Part shown: positions 45,936 through 58,562 of the stretch, in pieces
How positions within the stretch are numbered: the stretch's first letter is position 1
Layout: the number at the start of each line of letters is the position of its first letter
Origin: Odontocerum albicorne
Taxonomy: Eukaryota > Arthropoda > Insecta > Trichoptera > Odontoceridae
NCBI GenBank assembly: GCA_949825065.1
Contig: OX463859.1
Span: forward strand, 25,189,847-25,253,846
Direction of reading: 5' to 3'
Length of the DNA stretch: 64,000 nucleotides
Made by a program: the position numbers and the translations under genes
Notes under the pieces: model-generated
What the model was told of the DNA's origin: nothing
Databases searched by the model: none
What the model saw: only the letters and a program-made list of their open reading frames with translations

Positions 45936-46239
45936 CCCATAAAGACGGACAATCACCAGAACATTCTTTAACTTAGTGTTATACTCGTAGTTAAATCCTG
46001 CTTAAAAAATATAATTTGGAGTTTATCTTCCTCTAATAATTAAACATAGCCTTAAGATAGTTAAGCGTTAGACAGATAACATATGTCAAAGCGCCACACT
46101 TTCATGTTATGTCATGCTTTTTTCGTCTCCTCTATATTTATTCATCATCTCAAAGAGCTGCATATATTTCTTATAACTTCCCTTTCCTTCGGGTTCTTAT
46201 ACCGATGGTTACCAAAAATATAAATAAAAAATACTACCA
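45936..46239. other. Non-coding
   Basis: Nothing recognised. Confidence 0.35.
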
Positions 46240-46440
46240 GTCTAGTAAAAGAGCACGCCCGGTAACTATTCTCGGGCGCTAGACATGTGGGACTGTTGTT
46301 GCCTGTCCAAGAGCGTTAGTATTACCAACACATGCGATAACGAACTGTTAGTGACGTACATAATTCAATTGTTCTGAACTCGAATGCTCGATTACTTGGG
46401 CTAAAGGTGATATAATCTCCCATCCACACTTTTTTACACT
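46240..46440 (+). repeat. Dispersed repeat T, copy 3
   Basis: gcccggtaactattctcggg, cgctagacatgtgggactgt, tgttgcctgtccaagagcgt, tagtattacc is the inverse of 35455-35530. The following gataacgaactgttagtgac resembles 39020-39050. Confidence 0.55.
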
Positions 46441-46949
46441 TTCACATCACAAATTTGGATACATGACGGAGCACCATACGAATAAATGAAAAAATACTCA
46501 AATATTGTTTTGATCATTATTTTTGCAATAGTTAATATTTTACATTTTAAATATATTTATTTACTTGCCCCCATTGTCTTATTACTTATCAAAACAAGCT
46601 TTTAAATATATTTTTCCAGTCGTCCGTCATTTAAGACAATCTTTCCTATTTTTTTACAGGTGCCTAAAAAATTAGTGATATTATAAAACTCTTAGCGCAA
46701 AACAAAGATGAAAAAAAGTATCATCGGTTATACGAACCATGAAACTAATATTTTACCTTTCTAAGGAAGTTCATTTAATTATTTTTTTTATTTCAGGCTT
46801 TTGCCGTCTCTTTAGAACTTAAATGTAAGATTATAATGGGGAAAAAAGGTAATCGTATATTAAGCTTCTGTTACTCAAATACATTTTGATGGGATATTAT
46901 CTTGGCGAACCTTATTTTAAAAGCATTTGAACGTTAAAATATATTTAGA
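46441..46949. other. Non-coding
   Basis: Nothing recognised. Confidence 0.35.
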
Positions 46950-47460
46950 AATACAAGTTCTTCTCAACAATATGAACAGTTCGAATCTAAATAAATGAAA
47001 TAACGATGACTTGCAAATTGATACTCGAATCTATATTTAGATTACAATAGGAATGTTCGAATTAGGCAAAAGGAATGTTCGAATCTAAACATAAAAATAA
47101 TATTGTTATCCCAGCAAATGTAATGCCCGAATCAAAAAATAGTTTAAATATTATGACTTGCAAATGGAATGCCCGAATCAACAACATATATATAAATATA
47201 GATAATTTGCAAACGGAATTCGAATCTTAAAATGGAATATTTTTGACTAGCAAATGGAATGCTGGAATCTTTAATATATATAGAAAAAAAATAAGAATAG
47301 CAAACAGAATGTTCGAATCTAAATACAGAAAGAAAAATAATAGCTAGGAAGTAGAAAACACTTATCTAAGTATTGGAAAATAATTATGATTCTCAAATGC
47401 CATGCCTTAATACCGAAAATATATGACTAATCAAGGAAATCCTGAATTTAAATATAAAAA
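46950..47460. repeat. Degenerate repeat (caaatggaatgcccgaatc)
   Basis: The motif gcaaa-ggaatg-ccgaatcta followed by an A/T-rich spacer recurs roughly ten times with spacing of about 40-60 bp, strongly diverged. Confidence 0.75.
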
Positions 47461-48119
47461 AAAGGTCTAACAAGCTTTCAAAACATGACATCTGTTCATA
47501 TTAAATTATTCTCAAAGATGAACGAGTCGTTAAAAGTTAATTTATTTCTATGGCATTTTTTCCCTTTTATTGCTGACGAACGCTTTGTATTTAAATAAAC
47601 ACGAAACTTACATTCTCCACGATTTTTTTTTCTATTCCGTATCGTAAAAAGCCTTTGATCTCGAAGGTATTTCAAACGGAGCCTCGAAAAGCGATCGTAT
47701 CCATTAATTCTCCAAGAATGGCATAAAAGAAGCTTGAACCAACCCCTTCAAAGGAGAAGGGTTGCTTCGTTTTATTATCCGATCGTGGAATCTGCTTTAA
47801 TTGGAAGTCTTTGGAATAAATATTGATGTTTTACGATTTTCAATTATTCATTTTCTTGGTTTATTAATGGAAAAATACTTGTATTCAAAAATATTATTTT
47901 ATTTTTGAGATTGCCTAAGATTGTTTTTAATGAAACTCAACCACGAGGAATAGTCTATTACATCGTATGAATGAATATTGTAAGCTAGAGCCTAGTCAGA
48001 TGACAAAAAGTGACGTGCTGAATCTGGTTTCGACCCTACGCGTTCATACGAGTATATTATTTGAAAGAAACAATATCTAGTTCCTAGTGCCAAGAATGTA
48101 TTTATTTAACTCTTTATTG
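47461..48119. other. Non-coding, nothing recognised
   Basis: No gene or repeat family. Confidence 0.35.
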
Positions 48120-49020
48120 AAAAACAATCTAGCAGGTTTATTCCCCGGTGGCAATCTCTTCTAGCCATCCAGACAAAAGAACATAAAGGAAGTTATACGG
48201 TCGCAGTAAAATGTCTAAATATTATTCACCTGTACAAAATTCATGCACTATATACATGGTCAAAATAAAAGTGAGATAACATTAATCAAAGGAAAATATA
48301 GTAGAGAGGAAACAAAATTTAGGAATGAAACACGCTTTATGAGTGACTTGAAATTAAGAGTTTTTTCAATCCCTTTTTAAAACATAATGTCGAAGCGAGC
48401 CTAACATTAATTTTTAACTATTGCCAAAGTTTTTCTGCATGAACAGTTAAGGACGATATAAACAAAAGCGTGGTGAACCGGGAAAGTCGGAAGAAAAATA
48501 TGCTAAATATTTTCGAAACAGATGAGGTATTGGGACATCTAAGGATATTATGGTATATAATATTATAGTGAGGGTGTGTGAATTTTGCATCTATTTTTTA
48601 TAGTTAATCAGTTCAACTTCTTCTGGTATGAAGTGATGGGATCATACTTTTTCAGGCTAGAAATAAATCTAAGACAAACATTTTGAAGATGCTGTAATTT
48701 GTCCAGCTAAAGCTCCATAATATCTAAATAACAGACTTCCACAGTTGGTAGTTCAAAATTGGAAAAAGCAGAGTTTGCTTTAGTAAAATTTAAGTTTTAG
48801 TAGGTAGGAATCTTTGCAACACTTTAAGAGGATGAAAACTGAAAAGATCTTTTAGTTAACCTCATTTATTTGATCTCGCTATGTGAGAGTGTTATCTATT
48901 TACACTCCTAGGTTTTAGACTGTCAATTAATGGTTTGGTAGAAACATCGAATAATATTGGAAGAAGTAAGTCAGTGTTGAATTAGCTGAAAGCTGAGGAC
49001 TGCTAATGACGAATTTACCA
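48120..49020 (-). pseudogene. LINE-C (CR1/L2-like) 3' region, reverse
   Basis: Longest LINE-C copy. Read in reverse, about 48610-48712 gives LDKLQHLQNVCLRFISSLKK then YDPITSYQKKLN, the conserved 'L.KLQ..QN.C+RFI' block near the end of CR1/L2-type reverse transcriptases. Upstream, at about 48830-48950, decayed text resembles the preceding region (LKPRSVNR...HIARSNK...). Downstream come traces of the terminal LWN/FK block (about 48330-48440) and the 3' tail at 48125-48215 (caatctagcaggtttattcc on the plus strand). Many stops. The coding part shows that the tail shared with SINE-A is the 3' end of a LINE. Confidence 0.8.
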
Positions 49021-49665
49021 CGCATTCCTGAAAGACAGGACTGATTTAAAAAATATCTTACATTAGAAAAAAAAAGCAAGGTGGATCTTGACATATGCTA
49101 TGTGTCAGTGACTGATGTGAATGTAGAGCGTATGGTGAGCTGGTGGACATGATTTTGATGAGAATTTTGAGGTTGTGATGTTGGAGTTGTGTATGTTATG
49201 TGTTCAGTTGGGATTTAAACATGTATAAGGGTGTTTCAGTTGAGTGTTTCAGTATTAAAGACAAATATATTAAATTTGTGATTGAGGAATGAAACCACAT
49301 CGACACAGCTTTGCGTGATGAATTGATTCTATATATCTAAAAAATGGTGGGGTTTGCGTTTTGTCATGTACTCGTACTTTTACTCGACCGTGCGCCTTTA
49401 ATTAAAACTATTTAAATTGCATATAAACAAAAAACAAATATAAAACTAAACTAGTCTAATTTAATAAACAAGTGAATGACGTGTGCACTTAACAAGGTTC
49501 ATTGCCTGTTCTGAGACGACCGACTTAAATACGAAATTCACATATAAACATATACTTGCATTAATAGCCCAACAGATTCGAGTTGCAGCCTCTCGTGTGG
49601 TTTGACAACTCTCAGAAAATAATTGTCTTTTCGTTTATCTGTTTTGCTAAAATTTGGCGATGTAT
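49021..49665. other. Non-coding
   Basis: May contain further unrecognisable LINE-C sequence at the left; nothing else recognised. Confidence 0.35.
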
Positions 49666-49721
49666 ACATAAATACGCACACTTACAAGAATGTATATTTT
49701 TGTAAGTGTGCGTATTTATGT
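49666..49721. repeat. Perfect 22-bp hairpin
   Basis: Arms acataaatacgcacacttac-aa (49666-49687) and its exact complement (49700-49721), separated by a 12-base loop. Confidence 0.9.
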
Positions 49722-50446
49722 TTTTAACTATTTTTGTATTTAAATATATTTGACATATTTGTACACATTTCTTAGAAAGCTTGGCCTCTTTTAGATACCA
49801 ACTGAAATACACATACCTGACAGATATTTAATCGTAGATTTAAACAAAAAAGTTCAAAGATAACACCTATATACTCGTATATAAGTTGCTTATTCTTAGT
49901 ACTGAATCGTTCCCTTCCCTTTCCCAAACTCTTTCGTCTTGTTAAAACTATTGTAAGGAAATAATGTTATTTTCTTTTATTTTATATCTGTATTAGTATG
50001 TGTTATTTCAGGATACACACGTGCATAGCACATTGATGTTAATAAACCTTTTACTATATGTATGTATTTAAATATTTGAATTACACCATATTGTTGAGGC
50101 TAAGTTATTTAAATAGCACCAGGTTAACATAAAATTTGTTGAGTTATTCCATATCGACTCAACACATATTTTCTACCGTTGATATCGTTAAATTATTCCT
50201 TATCGACTCAACACACGCTTTGTAGATTAATGAGTTCAGGGCCTCACGTTTGAGATTTCAAGTAAAATAAAACAGATATGGTTTCTAAATAATATACCAT
50301 TCAAGAAATATTATTCAATATGCCGTTGGAAAATTTGCGAATTTTTGCATTTTAGGTGTTTTTATAAATTCTACTGATAACAAAAATCGGTATACTCGAT
50401 ATATACAAACTGTAAATAAAAAAAATATAAAGGGTTCAAGTAGAAT
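49722..50446. other. Non-coding
   Basis: A short duplication ttattccatatcgactcaac / ttattccttatcgactcaac at about 50144-50214; otherwise nothing recognised. Confidence 0.4.
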
Positions 50447-50690
50447 TTTTATTTGTATTTTGATGATTTTACGTGGAATAACCCTGTTGTTATAATTTAT
50501 CCATTCGAATTATATTTTGATGATTTTACGTGGAATGACTCTGTTGTTATAATTTATCCATTTGAATTATATTTTGATGATTTTACGTGGAATGCCTCTG
50601 TTGTTATAATTTATCCATTCGAATTGTATTTTGATGATTTTACGTGGAATGCCTCTGTTTTTATAATTTATCCATTCGAGTTATGTTAAA
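50447..50690. repeat. 57-bp tandem repeat, 4 copies
   Basis: Unit tattttgatgattttacgtg, gaatgcctctgttgttataa, tttatccattcgaatta; the copies are 57 bp apart and over 90 percent alike. Because 57 is a multiple of three and the unit is stop-free in one frame, an open frame of four 19-residue repeats (YFDDFTWN.SVVIIYPFEL) results. No start context or flanking coding sequence supports a gene. Confidence 0.92.
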
Positions 50691-51689
50691 ACTGTCTTTT
50701 CAATTGTTTCAGATAATGCCATCCTTTTTTAAGAGATGTTAAAATAACAAAAAATAGAATCTCCAAAACTATTGGTAAGATTTTTTTTACAATTATTTTG
50801 ATATACTAGGATCACATAGACGCAATCACGCCGTTTTTGTCGGGATAGACAGAGGACAGATCCTATTTTGCCTTAATAATTTGGTTTCTCTTAGGGGATA
50901 TTTTTTTCTAAGATAATTTGGTATATCGCTGTTTTCTGGTCGTTGCGATCACCGTAAGAGTGTTTTCTGACTAGTTCAACCTAATAAATTATGTTACATT
51001 CAATATAAAGGGAATAAGTTACTTTTAAATCAATTGAAAACTTCGCCAATTTAGGGATTATGTAAATATTTGTGTTTGCTAATTCTACTGGGAATTTAAA
51101 GAGTCAAATTATTCAACCTTAACCTGAGACGAGATTTTGAGATCTCTTTCCGTTTTAAATAGTCCAGGAAATATAGAGAAACTTTAATATTGGTAGTCTT
51201 GGAAACCACAACTGCAATATTATGTTGAACCGTTTCTTCTATTTTCAACCATCCAAGTCTTAAGTTATAAGTACAAGTAGTTGAATTATGTGACACTTAT
51301 TCCGTATCACACAAGATGAGACGTGCAACTAACTGCCTTTAAAATTGATAGTCGTTTCTTCAATGGTGCCACAAGTTAGTCGGAATACAAAGTGTGACAG
51401 TCGTTAACGCGGGAAACAATCATCGCATTTATTAAAATTTATTAAAAATGGGACTGCGCACCTAAAAGAAATCGTTTAATACTTGTAAGTTGGAAAGATG
51501 TTCAACTCGATAGCGCTTCCTTTTTGTGTCTCCATAAATAAAGAATTATCGATGTGCAAACTTTTAAAAATTAACTGACCTTTTCAAGACAGTCAGTCGC
51601 TTTGTCCAGAATCAAACTAAGATAATCGGTTGCCATTTAGATTTTGATCATGCTGAGAAGCAATGCACATGAGCACGCTCTTCGAAGAA
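50691..51689. other. Non-coding
   Basis: Nothing recognised. Confidence 0.35.
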
Positions 51690-52440
51690 TTCAATGTTTT
51701 GATGTAAGATTATATTGTTTATGATTCAATATTTTGATTTTGACGTATGATTATTGTTGGTTCAATGTTTTCGTTTTGATGTATGATTATTGTTTATGAT
51801 TCAATGTTTTGGTGTTGATGTATAATCATTGTTCATGATTCAATGTTTTGATTTAAGATTATATTGTTTATGATTCAATATTTTGATGTATGATTATTGT
51901 TGGTTCAATGTTTTGGTTTTGATGTATGATTATTGTTGGTTAACGTTTTTGTTTTGATGTATGATTCAATCTTATGGTGTTGATATATAATTATTGTTCA
52001 TAATTCAATGTTTTGATTTAAGATAATATGGTTTATGATTCAATATTTTGGTTTTGATGTATGATTATTATTGGTTAAATGTTTTGGTTTTGATATATGA
52101 TTATTGTTTATGATTCAATGTTTTGGTGTATAATTATTGTTAATGATTCAATGTTTTGGTTTTGATTTAGGATGATTGTTTATGATTCAATGTTTTGGTT
52201 TTGATGCATGATTATCGTTGGTTCAATGTTTTGGTTTTGATGTATGGTTATTGTTTATGATTTAATGTTTTGATGCTGATGTGGTGTAAATGTTTACGAT
52301 TCAATATTTTGGCTTTGATTTAAGATTATTGTTTATAATTTTGATGTATGATTATTGTTGGTTTAATGTTTTGGTTTTGATGTATGATTATCGTTTATTA
52401 TTCAATGTTTTGGTGTTGATGTATGATTTTTTGTAAGATC
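51690..52440. repeat. Irregular minisatellite, about 36-bp units
   Basis: Roughly twenty diverged copies of gatgtatgattattgttggt / tatgattcaatgttttggtt. Units mix in irregular order (ggttcaatg and tatgattcaatg types), suggesting repeated unequal exchange. Confidence 0.88.
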
Positions 52441-53029
52441 GGATATTATCTTTATAGCAACATCTTGTATTTCTACATTCCCTTACTTGCACTCTGAATT
52501 TAAATTATATTTTATAAGTCTTGAAAATGATCGAAATCGATCGTAAATAAATATCACATTTGAGCTAAAGCTGCCTGTTTTCTTGACTTTCAGTGAGCGA
52601 TATATTGTTATTACTAAATCTTAATAAGATAATATCATTTTGCAAAACACAAACTTTATTTCAGTTTTTAGGTTTTTCAAAAAAGAAAAATAATCATGTT
52701 CATGTTTTAACTAAACAAAATTTCTCATACCACGTCATATTAAGGTTTATGAAAAATTCAAACTTTTTTTACCTTACGAGTATTTAATAAGTTTAAATTG
52801 AACGGGTCAAAACAAGGTTATCTTAACAAATTTTAGTTTACATTAGGGAGGTCGTAAATGTCTACTGTCGGGGTCGTTAAAGTTTCAAAAAGAGAAAAAA
52901 ATCAATGTATACATTTTTATGACGGTTATTTTAATTTACAGAAAAAATCCCCCCCGTTATGTCGCTTTAGCTAAGAAAATACGGACATAATTGGAAAATA
53001 AATTTTTATAAAGTTTAAAATTTTTTAGT
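52441..53029. other. Non-coding
   Basis: Nothing recognised. Confidence 0.35.
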
Positions 53030-53165
53030 GCATTGCGCTACGTTTCGGATCGATTTCACGGCCCATCCTAAGGGGTGAGTCACTCCCTGTACTCACTCAG
53101 AATGACGCGTGTACACGGAGTGAGTGTTTCTTCAAGGCAGATAGCTTGGTCGTTCCAAAATGTAG
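53030..53165 (-). repeat. Possible Penelope-type end with gtttcgg motif
   Basis: In reverse: ccttaggatgggccgtgaaa, tcgatccgaaacgtagcgca, atgcactaa, which recalls the 'ctgatga...gaaacgt' segments found at Penelope-like element ends. Adjacent is an inverted repeat (gagtcactccctgtactc / cacggagtgagtg). Tentative. Confidence 0.35.
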
Positions 53166-54394
53166 AGTACATGTCTCTAGTCAAAAATATAACACAAATT
53201 GCTTAGTATTTTTTTAAAACTCAGTTTCTAATTTTATCGTCTTCAGTATATATAGTGTATTATAAAAATGTGCTGTTAAAATCTCAAAACTATTATGATA
53301 TTCCATGGTTCAGCGTTTCCTAATTAAATTTAGTCACAGAACATTAGTATTTTGTACAATATAACGGAACCAATTAAATAATTTTAGTGTAGCGCGTACA
53401 TTTTTTTGCTTGAGTTCAAATACCGTTAAATTGAAAGTTACATTTTTTCAGACCGTTTGCGCGTCGTTTGCTAGTATTTAGGCAAGTAGGTGTGGCAGTA
53501 TACAATTAACAGGCTCTAGATTACAATTATAAAGGCAGTTAGGTACACAAGCTATGGAATTAAAGCAACCTGATTTAAATATTGTCTCGTCCTCCAGACA
53601 TAAAAAAACATAAACTTTTTAAACTTTTAAAGTATAATTTTATTTTTTTATTTTTCGCGGAACCCTTAATTTAATCACAAAGATTCTCAGGATTTCGTGT
53701 AATCCCATTTGAGAAAAGTTTTCATAGTTTACTATTAACACGAGATATGTGACACAACCAAATGGGCCAAGTTAATACATAACATAACATCACATCAGTT
53801 TTTGTCCCATTGTTGTATCGTGTACTATACAAACACAGTTTGGCACGAACAAGTGAAAAAAAAGCAAATCGGTACTATTTATGACCACTATAAATTATAG
53901 TGGAAAGTTGATGTCTTCTATCAATAACCTTTCAATATTTTTTCCTCTATTAAGATTGATATTTGTGTGATTCCGCATTCATGTCATGTCAAAACTTCGA
54001 GTCTCCTTATTGATGAAAATTTGAGTTGGCGTCTCTGAGTCAAACAGCAAGACATTTGATTCTCTGCGTTTTCTTAAGGAGATGCGTAATTTCCCAATGT
54101 CTTATGCTTTCATCGCTTGATTAAAATGACGTGTATTATTTAAATGCCATCGAAGACATGTTGGATCAAAACTGGACTAAAAGGTTTGCATTCGATCCAT
54201 GTTTAAATTAATATAAAATGCATTAACCTTACTATGTATGACCGCGTGTCCGAGTATTAGAACAGACTTGGCTTAAAATCAGGTAACGAAGGAACTTTCA
54301 CATTCTGTCAATATTATTTTGCGTGTTTAAAAACCCCCATTTTCCTTCATATTATCGCAAATTACCATTTTTGGTTCAACTGTTTGAAAATTAT
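53166..54394. other. Non-coding
   Basis: Nothing recognised. Confidence 0.35.
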
Positions 54395-54585
54395 ATATTG
54401 GCGTCTTGAGATATTGAGTGTTGTGGGAACAATTTTTATTTGATCGTGCTTGGGGTTTGAACATTTACATGTTTTGTTTATTTGCACCTATATTTTTATT
54501 TAAAAAATATGTCAAGAGTGACACCTGGTTTGGCGTAGTACGGGCTATACGCCTTTAGATGGCCCGGTATTGTGTTGGTTACATA
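54395..54585. repeat. Dispersed repeat U, copy 2
   Basis: ggcgtcttgagatattgagt, gttgtggg, gtcaagagtgacacctggtt, tggcgtagtacgggc is the counterpart of 39680-39870. Confidence 0.6.
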
Positions 54586-55519
54586 TATGTATGATACATA
54601 GTTTTATCGCTTGTATACACCTGTTTCTTTGTATTTATTTTTCTTGTAATTGTTTCAAATTTTCTTTTTTTATGAGTTTATATGCTTTTTTCAATGTCTT
54701 CAACACTCCCTACTGTTTTTTATTGTAGTTATCATTATTTTTATAAGGTATATTATCCCGTTTATATATATGAAAATGATTTTTTTAAATCGACAATCCA
54801 CCCGAAACTAAAATGAGTTGTGCCACAAAATTAAATACATTATGCAATTATACGAGTTAACATAATGAAACTAATTTAAAAAAATATAATTCTAGCTAAT
54901 TCAAAGTTTCAACTGATTTAGCTTCAAAAATTTTACAATCGATCTGGAAATGGAAGAGTTCCTCGAAGAAAGAAAAAACGTAACATACGTTGGACGCGGT
55001 AACGATATGGCTTTTATTAAAATTAAATCTATCTCGCAAAGAACAACGGAAAAATACATGGTCTATAGTTATTTGTATGAAAATATTGTAACAGAGCTGA
55101 AAGTTTAGTTGAATACAAACATGGTTACTTGACGCGTGAATATTAGTTCAACACTGAAATAAACTTAATGAGTTTTACTATCGCCGTTGTCATCAGGCGG
55201 CCGTACCGAGCAGCCTTTACGTGATTGGACAAGGAAACACAAATATTTGCCGGCCACTCAGCTGTCATGTAACATTATGTTTTATGTCGCTAGGGGCGCT
55301 GTTCACGCCACGTGACAATTCTGATTGTAGATTTATTTTTTTGTTTTATTTGCCGAATTACTTTATGTTTTATTTACCGAATTCAATATTTTTTAAAAGA
55401 AAGAGGAAAAATTAATACAAAATATATTATGCGTGTAAATATTACAAATTTATTATTTTGTCGCTTGAAAGAACCATTTCTTATAACGGAGTTTTTTTAA
55501 AAGGTGACTTAAAGGCGTT
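54586..55519. other. Non-coding
   Basis: No gene. Frames 55221-55415 and 55312-55500 are not supported by any domain. Confidence 0.35.
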
Positions 55520-56165
55520 TTATGAATGTTATCTGAAATTTTGTATGAAATGCAAGCATGAAAGCATAAATTGTGAAATTTAACGGAAAGAATGTATAAT
55601 GTTTTATATAAATTATGTATGAAATCATTCATAAAGTATAGATTATATCTAAAAGAACGCATAATGTTTGACAATATACTGTCTAAAAGTATATTTACGA
55701 CATACAAAAGTTTGAAAGAATGCACGAATTATGTCTGAAAGTATATTTATTTGAAGTATGTACAAAGTATGAACGAAGTCTGAAAGAATATATTACACAT
55801 TGTATGAATTATATCTGTATGTTTAAATTACAAATGAGGCCTAAAAATATATAATGTTTGAATTGTGTCTGAAAGAATATATAAAAATTATGTCTGAAAT
55901 TATGTATCAAGTATAAATGAGGTCTGAAAGAATTGTTTATGCATGAATTATATCTAAAAATGGCTTTGTGATAGCATGCATAAAGTATAAATGATATATC
56001 AAATTATGTAGGAAGTATTAATTTTATTTGAAATTACGAATAAATTATGCATGGATGAATTAAAGTGTTTCATAGGTATGACTGATCTTTAAAAGTATAA
56101 ATGATATCTGAAAGTTTGAATGATCTCTGAAATAATAAATGATGTCTGAAATAATATGTATGCGG
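55520..56165. repeat. Degenerate repeat (atgaattatgtctgaaagaa)
   Basis: About fifteen to twenty diverged copies of a 30-40-bp motif (gtatgaattatgtctgaaag, aatatataatgttt). Confidence 0.78.
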
Positions 56166-56649
56166 TTATAAAAATCCCAGGACATAATTTTATCGGCCTA
56201 ATATTTCAGTAAACTTCACGAATCACAATGTACTTATAACTCTTTTTTTGACATTTAATGAAGGTAGCAGATCATTAAAAGCTTTTTACATCGTAAGAAC
56301 AGGACAAAATGCCTTTCCACATGGAACTGGTAATATTTCATGACATAATTCCGTATCAGCCTGCTGCTGAAGGAAAGTATGCCATGACGTGATTGTCGAT
56401 AATAACTGCAAACAAATCAGAGTAACGACTGTCGGAAGGTAACCATGCATTAAACATTCAAACTAAATTTTATAATTAAAGATATTTATTAAAAAGCTAT
56501 GTGCAAATGCTTAAAATGAGATTTTGTTTAAGATGATGGTAAAATGTATTCTTTGTACAGTTGCAATAAAAAATGTTTGTTTGATATGTGGTTTTTGTAT
56601 AGTTGAAAATGAAACAGTTAACTCTTTGTTGATAAGTAAGTTATAAAAT
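56166..56649. other. Non-coding
   Basis: Nothing recognised. Confidence 0.35.
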
Positions 56650-58070
56650 CCACATGATAATCATTTACGCCATTGTGAATAACGATTATTTTAGATGCAG
56701 TATTCATGAACTGAACTAGTGAGATCGTCATCGTTTACGCTATTGTGAATAACGATTGTTTTAGATGCAGTATTCATGAACTGAACTAGTAAGATCGTCA
56801 TCATTTACGCCCTTTTGAATAACGATTGTTTTAGATGCAGTATTCATGAACTGAACTAGTAAGATCGTCATTATTTACGCCAATGTGAATAACGATTGTT
56901 TTAGATGCAGTATTCATGAACTGAACTAGTAAGATCGTCATCGTTTACGCCATTGTGAATAACGATTGTTTTAGATGCAGTATTCATGAACTGAACTAGT
57001 AAGATCGTCATCATTTACGCCATTGTGAATAACGATTGTTTTAGATGCAGTATTCATGAACTGAACTAGTAAGATCGTCATAATTTACGCCCTTTTGAAT
57101 AACGATTGTTTTAGATGCAGTATTCATGAACTGAACTAGTAAGATCATCATCATTTACGCCATTGTGAATAACGATTGTTTTAGATGCAGTATTCATGAA
57201 CTGAACTAGTAAGATCGTCATCATTTACGCCATTGTGAATAACGATTGTTTTAGATGCAGTATTCATGAACTGAACTAGTAAGATCGTCATAATTTACGC
57301 TCTTTTGAATAACGATTGTTTTAGATGCAGTATTCATGAACTGAACTAGTAAGATCGTCATTATTTACGCCCTTTTGAATAACGATTGTTTTAGATGCAG
57401 TATTCATGAACTGAACTAGTAAGATCGTCATCATTTACGCCATTGTGAATAACGATTGTTTTAGATGCAGTATTCATGAACTGAACTAGTAAGATCGTCA
57501 TAATTTACGCCCTTTTGAATAACGATTGTTTTAGATGCAGTATTCATGAACTGAACTAGTAAGATCGTCATCATTTACGCCATTGTGAATAACGATTGTT
57601 TTAGATGCAGTATTCATGAACTGAACTAGTAAGATCGTCATCGTTTACGCCATTGTGAATAACGATTGTTTTAGATGCAGTATTCATGAACTGAACTAGT
57701 AAGACCGTCATCATTTACGCCATTGTGAATAACCATTGTTTTAGATGCAGTATTCGTGAACTGAACTAGTAAGATCGTCATCATTTACGCCATTGTGAAT
57801 AACGATTGTTTTAGATGCAGTATTCATGAACTGAACTAGTAAGATCGTCATTATTTACGCCATTGTGAATAACGATTGTTTTAGATGCAGTATTCATGAA
57901 CTGAACTAGTAAGATCGTCATCGTTTACGCCATTGTGAATAACGATTGTTTTAGATGCAGTATTCATGAACTGAACTAGTAAGATCGTCATCGTTTACGC
58001 CATTGTGAATAACGATTGTTTTAGATGCAGTATTCATGAACTGAACTAGTAAGATCGTCATCGTTTACGG
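56650..58070. repeat. 70-bp satellite array, about 20 copies
   Basis: Unit aacgattgttttagatgcag, tattcatgaactgaactagt, aagatcgtcatcatttacgc, cattgtgaat. The spacing is exactly 70 bp. The copies are almost identical except for two variable places: the bases after gtca (tcg, tca, tta, taa) and cattgtg versus ccttttg. The array ends sharply at tttacgg (58070). Confidence 0.97.
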
Positions 58071-58504
58071 AATACCTTTATTGATTGAAAATTTAGATAT
58101 GGATATCTTTCATATCTCGGTGGATCAATTGAGGATTAAGCTCCTCAATAATTTAATAAACTTAACTGAGTAACTTCAAAGCTAAGCAAAAGTTATCGTT
58201 GTTTATGTTATTATTTTTTTAAAAAATCTGTTCTATGTATTATATTTATATTTTAAGTAATCGGATTAAATCTGTATTACATACAAAAAAAAACATATTA
58301 AAATGAAAACGTCTGTCTCTCAATCAGGAATAAGCTTGCGGGTTTGATGATTAATAATATTAAAACAAAATCTTTAGTTCAATTTTGGCTTGCGATGGTT
58401 TTCAGTAAACTGCATTGAAGATAAAAAAAATTATGAACATTTATTTTTATGCCTACATGAAAATAATAACAAAGAAGATTAGATATGTTGTCAGAATTGA
58501 ATAA
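58071..58504. other. Non-coding; 60-bp segment shared with 5455-5515
   Basis: gatatggatatctttcatat, ctcggtggatcaattgagga, ttaagctcctcaataa follows the array directly and matches 5460-5515. Confidence 0.45.
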
Positions 58505-58552
58505 TCTTTTTTTTTACCAGGCGAGTTTATTGCCATGTGGCAATCTCAAAAA
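58505..58552 (-). repeat. Short LINE-C/SINE-A tail remnant
   Basis: accaggcgagtttattgcca, tgtggcaatctc is the inverse of the shared tail. Confidence 0.5.
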
Positions 58553-58562
58553 AAAATCACGT

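Noticed and set aside
56650..58070. A CRISPR-like array because of regular spacing
   Set aside because: There are no unique spacers: the entire 70-bp unit repeats. It is a satellite in a eukaryotic context.
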